This document shows positions 1 to 8,558 of a DNA stretch of 10,578 nt, one piece after another (position 1 is the stretch's first letter; each line of letters opens with the position of its first letter). Location: NCBI GenBank assembly GCA_030066475.1, contig JASJBO010000222.1, positions 1 through 10,578 on the forward strand, given 5' to 3'. The DNA comes from Myxococcota bacterium. Lineage in GTDB: Bacteria > Myxococcota_A > UBA9160 > PR03. The notes beneath the pieces are model-generated. The model saw only the letters and a list, made by a program, of their open reading frames with translations, made no database searches and was not told the DNA's origin. The translations under genes and the position numbers were made by a program.

Positions 1-1
1 A

Positions 2-712
2 CGATCGAAGGGGGAAGCCGCAAGCGCAGGCGAAGCCGGAGCGCGCAGCGAGCCGCAGGCGAGCGGAGTCCCCCAAGGATCGAAGGGGGAAGCCGCAAGC
101 GCAGGCGGCGCAGCCGCCGGAGCGCGCAGCGAGCCGCAGGCGAGCGGAGTCCACCAAAGACTTGCCCGGCTCGCGGCGCTGCTCCCGTCGTGGACGCGCA
201 TCGCCTGGGCCGGCATCGCGCCGCGCGGTGCGCCAGGGGCGGCTCCGGAGCTGGTGGTGCAGGGCGTGATCCTCTCGGAGCGCGGCGTCCTGCTCTCGGT
301 GCGGAGCGACCTGCGCGGCTGGGAGCTGCCCGGCGGCAATCCCGAGCCCGGCGAGAGCGAGCCCAACGCCCTGCGCCGCGAGATCCGCGAGGAGACCGGG
401 CTCGAGGTGGAGGTGGAGCGGCACGTGGGCGACTACGTACGCAGCGGCTTCCACGCTCACACCGCGCGCGTGTTCCGCTGCCGCCCCACCGGCGGCACGC
501 TGCGCCCGAGTCGGGAGGCGCCGGTGCTGCGCTGGTTCCCGCCCGACGCGCCGCCGGGCACGCTGTTCCCGTGGTACCGGGCGCCGCTGCGCGACGCGCT
601 GGCTGCGTACGGCGAGCCGGTGGTGCGGCGCGACGAGCAGGGGCTCGCGGCGATCTGGGCCGGCATGACGATCGACCTGCGCATGCGCCTGAGCGACGAC
701 GAGGCCGAATGA
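2..712 (+). CDS. Nudix hydrolase, 5' end open at window edge
   Basis: Nudix-superfamily hydrolase, a Mg-dependent pyrophosphohydrolase of nucleoside diphosphate-linked compounds; the substrate cannot be told from sequence. Counting from the GTG at 254, the full Nudix box is present: G28, E34, then R42-E43-I44-R45-E46-E47-T48-G49-L50, preceded by WELPGG. From that GTG the protein is 152 aa, a normal single-domain size. However, this frame has no stop back to base 2. The stretch from about 161 to 253 looks coding (nearly all codons end in G or C; it reads ARLAALLPSWTRIAW), and it contains no ATG, GTG or TTG. The real start is therefore probably left of the window, and the in-frame repeat at 3-158 would be translated. 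The alternative is the GTG at 254, whose GGAG (247-250) sits only 3 nt upstream, too close for a good ribosome binding site. The stop TGA is at 710-712. The family is certain; the start is not. Confidence 0.8.
   Translation, partial: RSKGEAASAGEAGARSEPQASGVPQGSKGEAASAGGAAAGARSEPQASGVHQRLARLAALLPSWTRIAWAGIAPRGAPGAAPELVVQGVILSERGVLLSVRSDLRGWELPGGNPEPGESEPNALRREIREETGLEVEVERHVGDYVRSGFHAHTARVFRCRPTGGTLRPSREAPVLRWFPPDAPPGTLFPWYRAPLRDALAAYGEPVVRRDEQGLAAIWAGMTIDLRMRLSDDEAE
3..158 (+). repeat. Two tandem copies of a GC-rich repeat, in frame with the Nudix gene
   Basis: Copy 1 is 3-77 (75 bp) and copy 2 is 78-158 (81 bp). They are nearly identical apart from a 6-bp insertion around 107-117 and small changes at the right end. 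Each starts GATCGAAGGGGGA and runs through GGAGCGCGCAGCGAGCCG to GCGAGCGGAGTCC. In copy 1 the ends form an inverted hexamer, GGGGGA (10-15) and TCCCCC (69-74). Both unit lengths are multiples of three, and the Nudix frame runs through them without a stop, giving peptides with the core GARSEPQASGV. A third, reverse-oriented copy lies at 4144-4202 inside another gene. The identity of the element (REP-like, MITE-like or protein-level repeat) is not known. Confidence 0.85.
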
Positions 713-748
713 GCAGCGGCCACCGAGGTGAGTCGGCGGCCGCTCGAA

Positions 749-778
749 GTCTCGGCCCTGGAATCGGGAAGCCGAGAC
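749..778. terminator. Hairpin between convergent genes, probable bidirectional terminator
   Basis: A perfect 8-bp inverted repeat, GTCTCGGC (749-756) and GCCGAGAC (771-778), encloses 14 nt. It lies in the 84-bp gap between the stop of the Nudix gene (712) and the stop of the minus-strand zinc-ribbon gene (797). There is no U-tract on either side, so it is not a canonical intrinsic terminator. Its position between two converging stops is the main support. Confidence 0.45.
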
Positions 779-796
779 GGAGAACTGGTCAGGGCG

Positions 797-1294
797 CTAG
801 CGGCGGTTCTCGCGGAGACCGCTCGCCTCCCACTCCTTGCTGAGCTGCTTCAGCTTGCGCGAGAACTCGTCGAACGGCTCGTCGAAGGAGAGGATGATCT
901 CGGTGGTGCGGGGGATCTCGTCGCCGTTGAGCAGGCCGCGGTAGCGGTTCAGGTTGGCGAGGATCGCTTCCGCGACCTTGAGGGCGCGCTTCTCGGTCTT
1001 GATCAGCGGCGATTGGAGCGTGTAGACGTTGTTGCGTCCCCACAGGCTCTCGTCGCGCACGATGCCGATCTCGCGGTAGACGCCGTTGATCGGATCGAAG
1101 TTGTACTCGACACGCACTTCCTTGAAGACGTCCGAGTTGCCCGTGTAGAAGCCGCGCTCCTTCTCGACCTTGCCGAGCTGGCGGCAACGCGGGCAGTAGA
1201 AGGTGTCCCCGTGGTTCAACAGGAACACGCCCTTGGCGTAGTCTTCGCAATCGGTGTTCTCGCAGTAACCGACGCCGCGCTTCATGCTGGCCAT
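797..1294 (-). CDS. Small zinc-ribbon protein of unknown function
   Basis: A 165-aa soluble protein that I do not recognise as a named family. The N-terminus has a four-cysteine cluster, C11 and C16 (CENTDC) with C34 and C37 (YCPRC), typical of a structural zinc ribbon. The remainder (about 45-165) is mixed charged and hydrophobic with no membrane segment or signal peptide. It includes an aromatic-rich middle (YNFDPINGVYREIG) and a helical, lysine-rich C-terminus. The start is taken as the ATG at 1294 because GGGAGG lies 12 nt upstream on the minus strand; a second ATG three codons in (1285) is possible. The same frame remains open upstream to 1588, but that extension is Arg/Ala/Pro-rich with no motif and looks like non-coding GC-rich sequence. 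It converges with the Nudix gene and stands alone, about 490 bp downstream of the ccm operon end. Coding is well supported by the cysteine spacing and protein-like composition; function is unknown. Confidence 0.8.
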   Translation of the reverse strand: MASMKRGVGYCENTDCEDYAKGVFLLNHGDTFYCPRCRQLGKVEKERGFYTGNSDVFKEVRVEYNFDPINGVYREIGIVRDESLWGRNNVYTLQSPLIKTEKRALKVAEAILANLNRYRGLLNGDEIPRTTEIILSFDEPFDEFSRKLKQLSKEWEASGLRENRR

Positions 1295-1784
1295 CCCGGC
1301 GGACCGCCTCCCATGACCCACGAGGGGGTTCGTGGCTTCACGCACTCCCGAGACTTCCCCGGGCGCCCTGGTATCTAGCAGTCGCCGTGCCATCCGCTCT
1401 GTGGGTCCACTCGAAGCCCCATGCGACGCGCAATTCCCTCGGAAGCTGCGTGCGGGATGCCGCACGCCGCGGGCGCTGCGCCGCAGCGCCGGGGCCGGCG
1501 GTGCACCGGAAGTGGGAAGTCGGCTTCCCTGTCTCTGCGCGGTCCGCAAGATCCTGCATGGCGGGACGCTCGCGGTCCACGCGCGCACACCGGTCCGAGT
1601 GGGGGAGGGGGTGCAAGCGGCTTGCCTCGGTTTCGAGCAGACGATTCAGCAACAGCCGTGGAAACGGCCTACCAGGAATACTCGCAAGTCGCCGGAAAGT
1701 CAACCGACATTTTGCCGCTCGGCCCGCGGCAGCGGGCCGAGCGCCGCGGCGCCGTCCCGCACCTCCGCTCGTGGGGCCGCGCCA
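1295..1784. other. 490-bp gap without a supported gene
   Basis: No open frame here has a recognisable motif or convincing codon bias; the long frames on both strands are Arg/Ala/Pro/Ser-rich translations of GC-rich DNA. It must carry the promoter and leader of the minus-strand zinc-ribbon gene and the 3' end of the ccm operon. Visible structure: a hairpin with a perfect 8-bp stem and GATG loop (1448-1467), followed 4 nt later by a 7-bp stem with a 5-nt loop (1472-1490), and a small GGAA-loop hairpin (1655-1668). The stretch at about 1640-1715 is less GC-rich than its surroundings, as expected of a promoter or leader, but I could not pick out -35 and -10 boxes. Confidence 0.5.
1716..1743 (-). 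terminator. Strong hairpin after ccmD, probable ccm operon terminator
   Basis: A perfect 12-bp inverted repeat, CGCTCGGCCCGC (1716-1727) and GCGGGCCGAGCG (1732-1743), has a 4-nt loop. It begins about 41 nt past the ccmD stop in the direction of ccm transcription. Read on the minus strand, the hairpin is followed by GCAAAATG rather than a U-run, so termination would have to be U-independent or the hairpin may instead protect the mRNA 3' end. The T-run (1710-1713) lies on the plus strand before the hairpin and so does not suit plus-strand transcripts either. Confidence 0.55.
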
Positions 1785-1901
1785 TCACCGCGAGGCGTCC
1801 TGCGACGCCGCGAGCAGACGCTTCCGCTCGCGGACCAGGTGCCACAGGTACAGCCCGACGCTGCCGATCGCGACGGCGTAGGCCGCGATCACGTACTCCA
1901 C
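1785..1901 (-). CDS. ccmD: Heme exporter accessory protein CcmD
   Basis: A 38-aa protein too short for most gene callers. CcmD is a small single-pass membrane protein needed to release holo-CcmE from the CcmABC complex. What is seen: a short acidic start (MEYV), one hydrophobic segment at about residues 4-23 (containing AYAVAIGSVGLYLW), then a basic tail (HLVRERKRLL). This is the usual CcmD layout of a transmembrane helix followed by a positively charged cytoplasmic segment. The GTG start (1899-1901) lies inside the end of ccmC, overlapping it by 13 bp in another frame, with a purine-rich AAGGCGA just upstream as a plausible ribosome binding site. It is the last gene of the operon. CcmD proteins are poorly conserved in sequence, so position plus topology is the main argument. 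Confidence 0.85.
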   Translation of the reverse strand: MEYVIAAYAVAIGSVGLYLWHLVRERKRLLAASQDASR

Positions 1902-2623
1902 GACTCGCCTTCCGCCATGCCCCCCGGGATGGAGGCGAGGCGTTCCGCCGCGTCCGCCCTCAGCCCCTCGACCTCCACGCGCCGGACGAACAGGTGGGCG
2001 AACGCCGCCAGGTTCACCAGCACGCCGAGCAGGAACGGCCAGCCCATCCCGGCGCCCAGGCTGTCGCCGCCCAGGTTCTCGGGATGGATCGCCCGCCCGG
2101 CGGCGAGGTCGATCGCGAAGTAGTTGAGCGGGATGACGGCGAGGCCGGCGATGCCGTAGACGGCCGCGAACCGGGCGGTGCGCTCGCTGCCCTCCGTGAA
2201 GCTGCGCAGCAGCAGGTAGGCGAGGTAGACGAACCACAGCAGCAGGGTGAGCGTCAGGCGCAGGTCCCAGGACCACCAGCGCCCCCAGGTGCCCTTGGCC
2301 CAGATCGGGCCGGTCACGATCACCAGGGTGCAGAACAGCACGCCCACCTCGGCCGCCGAGCGCGCCACCCGGTCCCAGGCGGGGTCGCCACGCCACAGGT
2401 AGAGGGCGCCGCCGACGGCCGTGAGCGCGAACCCGAGGTAGGCGCCGAAGGCCAGGGGCGGATGCACGTACAGGATCTTCTGGATCACGCCCTGCACCGA
2501 GTCGATCGGCGCGCGCACCACGGCCACGGCCCAGACCACCGTCAGCGCCACGAGCACGAAGCCCGTGAGGCGCCGCCAGGACCCGTAGGAGCGCTCGATC
2601 GCTGTGGCGTGGGTCGCTGCCAA
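1889..2623 (-). CDS. ccmC: Cytochrome c maturation heme-handling protein CcmC
   Basis: A 244-aa integral membrane protein of the heme-handling protein family. In System I, CcmC binds heme at the outer face of the membrane and passes it to CcmE. The diagnostic tryptophan-rich motif is present (TWGRWWSWDLRLT, with WWSWD at residues 116-120). The two conserved periplasmic histidines that ligate heme are seen as H54 (LYVHPP) and H180 (AIHPE). About six hydrophobic segments are visible, beginning near residues 21-37, 57-77, 96-110, 124-140, 155-172 and 194-212. The start is chosen as TTG at 2621-2623 because GGAAG (plus-strand 2631-2635) lies 7 nt upstream and the protein then has the family's usual length. 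The same frame runs open back to 3385, but that part overlaps ccmB out of frame and is spurious. The gap to ccmB is 44 bp, the widest inside the operon. Confidence 0.93.
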   Translation of the reverse strand: MAATHATAIERSYGSWRRLTGFVLVALTVVWAVAVVRAPIDSVQGVIQKILYVHPPLAFGAYLGFALTAVGGALYLWRGDPAWDRVARSAAEVGVLFCTLVIVTGPIWAKGTWGRWWSWDLRLTLTLLLWFVYLAYLLLRSFTEGSERTARFAAVYGIAGLAVIPLNYFAIDLAAGRAIHPENLGGDSLGAGMGWPFLLGVLVNLAAFAHLFVRRVEVEGLRADAAERLASIPGGMAEGESWST

Positions 2624-2667
2624 GGGCTCGCTTCCGGTTGGAGATTGGGGGCTGGGCGCGCGGGAGC

Positions 2668-3333
2668 TCACTCGTCGAGCACGAACTCGAAGCCTATGAA
2701 CGAGACTATCAGAAACACCGCGTCGGTCACGATCAGGAGCTGGATCGGGCGGAAGGGCAGCTCGCCGGCCGTGAGCAGGGCCGAGGTGGCGCCCACGGCG
2801 CCCAGCAACACGGGCAGCAGCAGGGGCAGCAGCAGCAGCGGCAGCATCACCTCGCGGTAGCGGGTGCGGACCGAGACCGCGGCGAACAGCGTCCCGACCG
2901 AGCACAGGCCGAGTGATCCCAGCGCCACGACGCCCGCCAGGCGGCCGGCGACCGGGAGCAGGTCGAGGTCGAAGGCGAGGGCGAACACGAGCGCCGTCGC
3001 GGCCTGCACCAGGGCCAGGATCACGAAGTTGGCCGCCGCCTTGCCCAGGAACACCCAGCCCCGGTCGGTGGGCGCGAGCGCCAGACCGGAGAGCGCCTCG
3101 TTCTCCAGCTCGAGGGCGAAGGCGCGGTTGAGACCCAGGATCGCCGCGAACACGTAGGCGACCCAGAGCAGCCCCGGCGCCAGCTTCGGGGCGAGTCCGG
3201 GGTCGCCACCTGGCATCGAGAACCAGAACACCACCACGACCAGGAACGCGAACAGGGCCATCGCCACCGCGCGGTCGCGGCTGCGCCACTCCGAGACGAG
3301 GTCCTTCCACAGGATCGCGAGCAGCACGCTCAC
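2668..3333 (-). CDS. ccmB: Heme exporter permease subunit CcmB
   Basis: A 221-aa membrane subunit of the CcmAB ABC transporter. With CcmC and CcmD it forms the complex whose ATP hydrolysis releases heme-loaded CcmE. The N-terminus has the family's usual cytoplasmic start followed by a first helix (LLAILWKDLVSEWRSRDR, then hydrophobic from about residue 23). The sequence ELENEALSGLALAPTDRGWVFLGK, around residues 75-98, is the conserved cytoplasmic region between helices 2 and 3. Six hydrophobic segments fit the normal topology. A leucine/proline low-complexity stretch (LPLLLLPLLLPVLL, about 164-177) comes from a run of CAG-like triplets on the plus strand. It starts with GTG at 3331-3333 and overlaps the ccmA stop by 4 bp (GTGA), so translation is probably coupled. 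Confidence 0.93.
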   Translation of the reverse strand: MSVLLAILWKDLVSEWRSRDRAVAMALFAFLVVVVFWFSMPGGDPGLAPKLAPGLLWVAYVFAAILGLNRAFALELENEALSGLALAPTDRGWVFLGKAAANFVILALVQAATALVFALAFDLDLLPVAGRLAGVVALGSLGLCSVGTLFAAVSVRTRYREVMLPLLLLPLLLPVLLGAVGATSALLTAGELPFRPIQLLIVTDAVFLIVSFIGFEFVLDE

Positions 3334-4037
3334 GGAGTGGCTCGCAGGGCCACGTCGTAGGCATCGCGCAGCGCCGGTGCGTCACGCCGCTCGCGCGAGC
3401 CCCAGGCGGGTCGGCCGCGCACCAGGATCAGCGAGGCGTCGCCCAGCGCGGCGGCGCGGTCGAGGTCGTGCGTCGCCATCACCACGGTCCGACCGTCTGC
3501 CCGCAGCGCTTCGATGCGCGCCGCGAGGCGCTCGGCCGAGGGCGCGTCGAGGCCGCTGAAGGGCTCGTCGAGCAGGACGACCTCGGGCTCGTGGACCAGG
3601 GCGCGCGCGATCGCCAGGCGCTGGGCCATGCCGCGCGAGAAGCCGCGCGCCGGCTGGTCGGCGACCCCGCTCAGGCCGACCTCGTCGAGCCGGGCCCGGG
3701 CCCGCCGCTCCCGCTCGGGCAGGCCGTGCAGACGGGCCGCGAACAGCAGGTTCTCGAGCGCGCTGAGCTCGGGATACAGGAAGGTGGCGTGTCCCACGTA
3801 GCCGACCAGGCGGCGCGCGCGGCGGCGATCGAGCCCCTCGCTGCCGAGCGCCAGCGTGCCCTCGCTGGGCGCCAGCAGGCCCGCGAGGATGCGCAGCAGG
3901 GTGCTCTTGCCGGCGCCGTTCGGCCCCGCCACGCACAACACGCTGGCACTCGGGACCTCGAGATCGATGCCGGCCAGGGCGACGCGCGGGCCGAAGCGGC
4001 GTCCCAGCCCGCGCGCAGCGATCGCGAGGCCGCTCAC
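3330..4037 (-). CDS. ccmA: Heme exporter ATP-binding subunit CcmA
   Basis: A 235-aa soluble ABC ATPase that powers the CcmABCD complex. All nucleotide-binding motifs are visible in order: Walker A GPNGAGKST (38-46), a variant signature FSRGM (133-137) in place of LSGGQ, Walker B VVLLDEP (153-159), D-loop SGLD (161-164) and the H-loop histidine H190 (MATHD). Changed signature motifs such as LSxGQ or FSRGM are common in this branch and do not imply inactivity. The start GTG (4035-4037) overlaps the stop of the preceding gene by 4 bp. The same frame extends to 4079, but those extra residues overlap the upstream gene and add only Arg/Gly/Ala. ABC subunits are interchangeable by sequence alone; the ccmB and ccmC neighbours fix the identity. 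Confidence 0.93.
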   Translation of the reverse strand: MSGLAIAARGLGRRFGPRVALAGIDLEVPSASVLCVAGPNGAGKSTLLRILAGLLAPSEGTLALGSEGLDRRRARRLVGYVGHATFLYPELSALENLLFAARLHGLPERERRARARLDEVGLSGVADQPARGFSRGMAQRLAIARALVHEPEVVLLDEPFSGLDAPSAERLAARIEALRADGRTVVMATHDLDRAAALGDASLILVRGRPAWGSRERRDAPALRDAYDVALRATP

Positions 4038-6009
4038 GCCTGGGCCTCGCGCTCCTCGGGCGCCAGCGCTGCGCCGCACTGGGCGCAGAAGCGGTGGTCA
4101 GAGGGGGCGGGCTCGTTGCACTTGGGGCAGTTGGTTGTTGCGTCTTGGTGGACTTCGCTCGCCTTCGGCTCGCTGCGCGCTCCGGCTTCGCCTCCGCTTG
4201 CGCCGGCGGCCTCGTCCGCTTCTTCCGCCCTGGCAGGCGGGCGGGACGGCGTTGGGGTGGTTGCCTGCGATGCGTCGCGTTCGGCCTGGATCAGGGTGGC
4301 GGCGCGGGCGCGGAGCTCCTGGCGCATGCGGGCGTGGTCGGCGTCGGAGAGCTTGCCCGTCTCGTGGTCGTGCTCGAGGTCGCGCAGGGCGGCGTAGACG
4401 GCCTCGCGCTCGCGGCGGTGGGCGTCCTCGACCTCGTCGATGAGGGTCGCCGCGGCGCCGGCGCCGCGCAGCGGGCCCAGCAGCAGCCCCGCGACGAGCG
4501 CAGCCGCCAGCGCGATCAGCGCGTAGCTCGCGGTGCGCGGCGGTCCGCTGCGCGCCGCGAGCGGCGCCAGGCCGAGCGACACCGTCTCGCCCGGATCGAT
4601 CTGGAACGCCTCGAGCTGCAGGTAGATGCGGTCCGGGGTGCGAATCGGCCGGCGGCGGTGCAGGCGGTCGGTCTCCAGGCGCAGGCCGGTGTCCGCCACG
4701 TAGACCGTCAGCAGGGGCAGCTCGCGGTCGAAGCTGCGCTCGAAGCGGAACGGCCCGCCGCTGGCCGGGAGGTGGTAGCTCACCTCGAGCGTGGTCTCGC
4801 CCGGGGGCAGCGGCCCGCGCAGCAGCGCCTGGCCGGCGCCGTCCGTGTCGAGGCCGTGCGCGAAGCTGCTGCGGTCGAAGCGCAGGTCGCGGGCGCCCGA
4901 CGGGAGCGGCAGCTTCAGCAGCGCCTCGCCCGCGCCCGCGGCCACCGGCGTGTCGCCCTCCACGCGCAGCGCGTGCTCCTCGCGCACCAGCAGGGCGGCG
5001 TCGTCCAGCTCGAGGAAGATGCGCGCCTCGGCGAGCTGCACGGCGTCGGGGTCGTCGCGCGACGCCGGCAGCGAGACCGCCAGCGTCAGCCCGGCGCCGC
5101 CGGGCACGCCGCCCTCGAGCACCTGGCGCCGCATCGCGCGCCCGTCGACCTGGACCTCGCCCGCGGCGACGGCCCCCTCCACCACGACCTCCGGGCCGTC
5201 CGCGGGCGCCAGCACGACCACCCGCTCGGCTGCCTGCGCGAACGGCTTCGACCAGTCGAGCGTGCCCTCGCCGGTCGGGAGCGAGTAGAAGAAGCGGAAG
5301 CCCTGCTCGGCCGCGAAGTCGACGTCCCAGCCCGAGGGGTAGACGGGCCCGTAGTAGTGCACGTCCGCTCCGTCGCGCACCAGGCCCTCGGGCTCGATCC
5401 CGAACGGGATTCCGAAGCCCTCGGCGCCCTCCGGGAGCCGCGTGCGGAACGCCGGCGGGAGCGTCCCGCGCCGCTCGGGGGCGACGTAGACGGTGCGCGT
5501 GCCCTCGTTCCGGATCCGGTGCACCTCCGTCACCACCAGGCGCGCCCCCACCCACTGCACGCGCAGCTCCGACTCCGTCACGCTCACCGTGCCGGGGTCC
5601 TCGGTGGCCTCGCCGATGTGGACGCGGATCTCGCGCTCCGTCTGTCCCGACGCGAACGCGACCCGGGTGCCCGGAAACGGGATTCCCGCATAGCGGGCGC
5701 CCACCAGGTAGGCCGTCTCGGGGTCGTTGCTGATGTCGCTGAAGACGAAGCGCCCCTGCGCATCGCTGCGCGTGCGGCGCAGGCCGGGCGGCCCGGCCCC
5801 CGGGAGCGCGTAGAGCAGCACCTCCACGTCCCCGGCGCGGGTCGGATCGTCGTGCACGAGCAGGCCGCGCAGGGTGGCGGGGCCGGCGGGGACGTCGGGA
5901 ATGTCAGGCGTGGCGGCCGCAGGCTCGGGGGTGGCCTCCGGCGCGGGCTGCGCGAGCGCGGGCACGGCCGCCCACAGCGCCATGGCGACGAGCCAGCCGA
6001 AGCGAGGCG

Positions 6010-6013
<4 letters not shown>
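4034..6013 (-). CDS. Membrane protein with CcmI-like segment and C-terminal zinc ribbon
   Basis: A 659-aa protein in the ccm operon without a standard ccm name. In order: a signal peptide (1-22, ending ALAQ); a Pro/Ala linker (23-45); a carboxypeptidase-regulatory-like beta domain (about 46-135, with DAQGRFVFSDI); further beta-rich regions predicted to be periplasmic (about 140-480); one transmembrane helix (about 496-514); a charged segment (530-575, REAVYAALRDLEHDHETGKLSD) resembling the leucine-zipper-like cytoplasmic loop of CcmI/CycH proteins; a low-complexity linker (580-625); and a zinc ribbon with C629, C632, C643 and C646. The expected topology puts the beta domains outside and the zipper and ribbon in the cytoplasm. 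It overlaps ccmF by ATGA and ccmA by GTGA. The linker at about 604-623 is encoded by the dispersed repeat. Inference: an assembly or apocytochrome-delivery factor acting with CcmF. The domain picture is firm, the role uncertain. Confidence 0.8.
4144..4202 (-). repeat. Third copy of the left-edge repeat, inside a coding gene
   Basis: Reverse-complemented, this segment matches the repeats at 3-158 over about 59 bp with roughly four or five differences. It includes the identical 18-bp core GGAGCGCGCAGCGAGCCG, followed by GGCGAGC, and ends GTCCACCAAG like copy 2 (GTCCACCAAA). The outer GATCGAAGGGGGA part is missing. It is read in the same frame as copies 1 and 2 and encodes EAGARSEPKASEVHQ in the linker between the CcmI-like segment and the zinc ribbon. 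Confidence 0.85.
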
Positions 6014-7968
<1,955 letters not shown>

Positions 7969-7990
7969 GGGGCGATCTCCTGGGGCGCGC

Positions 7991-8425
7991 TCAGAATGAA
8001 GCGGTCTGAGCGGTCTCTTCGGGACGGAACTTCGACGGGCACTTGGCCATCACGTTGTCCGCCTCGAAGACGTCGCCGGCGAGGCGTCCCTCGACCACGA
8101 CTTCGGCGCCGTCCTTGAACATGTCCGGCGTCTCGAGAGAGTGATAGCGGACCGCGAGGGGCCGCCCGGGATCGGTGCCGGCGTGCGGAGGCTGCTCCAC
8201 CACCAGGAAGCGCACCGACTGCCCGGCCACGTCGCGCTCGATCGAGCCCAGGGCCACGTAGCCGTGCACGCGCGCCGGAGAGCCGTCCGCGTGCTCGGCG
8301 CGGAACTCCTCGAGCGTCTGGTAGTACCGGTACGTATCGATCGCCTCGAGGTTCGAGACGGCGTACCAGCCGAGCAGCAGCGCGACCGCGAACGCGCCGA
8401 TGGCGATCTGAAGGCCTTTGGACAT
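7991..8425 (-). CDS. ccmE: Heme chaperone CcmE, cysteine-type variant
   Basis: A 144-aa membrane-anchored periplasmic chaperone that carries heme from CcmABCD to CcmF. It has a short cytoplasmic start, one signal-anchor helix (about 5-22), then an OB-fold beta barrel (35-125, with RVHGYVALGSIERD, VRYHS and VVVEGRL). The heme-attachment site is unusual. Classical CcmE has HxxxY after VxAKH, while here it reads VMAKCPSKF, so C129 replaces the histidine and F133 the tyrosine. Cys-type CcmE (CxxxY) is known from some deltaproteobacteria and archaea whose Ccm systems lack CcmG and CcmH, and this operon also lacks both. The Phe is less expected. The ATG start at 8423-8425 has GGGAG 4 nt upstream. 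It is the first gene of the operon, so the promoter must lie in the divergent region to its right. Confidence 0.95.
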   Translation of the reverse strand: MSKGLQIAIGAFAVALLLGWYAVSNLEAIDTYRYYQTLEEFRAEHADGSPARVHGYVALGSIERDVAGQSVRFLVVEQPPHAGTDPGRPLAVRYHSLETPDMFKDGAEVVVEGRLAGDVFEADNVMAKCPSKFRPEETAQTASF

Positions 8426-8558
8426 GATGCTCCCAGGGGGGACGACAGCTGTCGGAAGCTAGCATTCGCGGCTCCCGCCTTCCACCGCGCCATTCCTGGA
8501 AACCCATGGAGAACCGCCGACTTGCACTTACCGACGGGGGTGGGCTAAGCGGCCTGTC
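8426..8558. promoter_or_regulatory. Divergent intergenic region with a 12-bp palindrome
   Basis: This 133-bp region lies between the start of the ccm operon (minus) and the aminotransferase (plus), so it should contain both promoters. A perfect palindrome, CGACAGCTGTCG (8443-8454), sits 17 bp upstream of the ccmE start, and a short GCTAGC palindrome follows at 8458-8463. Its place in the ccmE leader would suit an operator or a small RNA hairpin. On the plus strand TTGCAC (8522-8527) is followed after 17 nt by CTAAGC, a very weak match to a housekeeping promoter. No riboswitch or known operator consensus is recognised. Confidence 0.4.

Noticed and set aside
3..158. Possible CRISPR array
   Set aside because: Only two directly adjacent units without unique spacers, units far longer than CRISPR repeats, and no cas genes.
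190..843. Plus-strand 217-aa frame overlapping the Nudix gene
   Set aside because: Arg/Ala/Gly-rich shadow; the Nudix box is in the other frame.
728..1378. Plus-strand 216-aa frame opposite the zinc-ribbon gene
   Set aside because: It looks Val/Leu/Ala-rich but has no motif and is antisense to a gene with a clear cysteine cluster. Without homology I do not call it.
1421..2860. Long plus-strand open frame opposite ccmC and ccmD
   Set aside because: It is antisense to well-recognised ccm genes, with Arg/Ala/Gln/Pro-rich composition and no motif; open frames of this length are common opposite GC-rich genes.
8522..8550. TTGCAC with 17-nt spacer and CTAAGC as an aminotransferase promoter
   Set aside because: The match to both boxes is too weak in an organism whose sigma-factor consensus is unknown; mentioned only within the intergenic entry.
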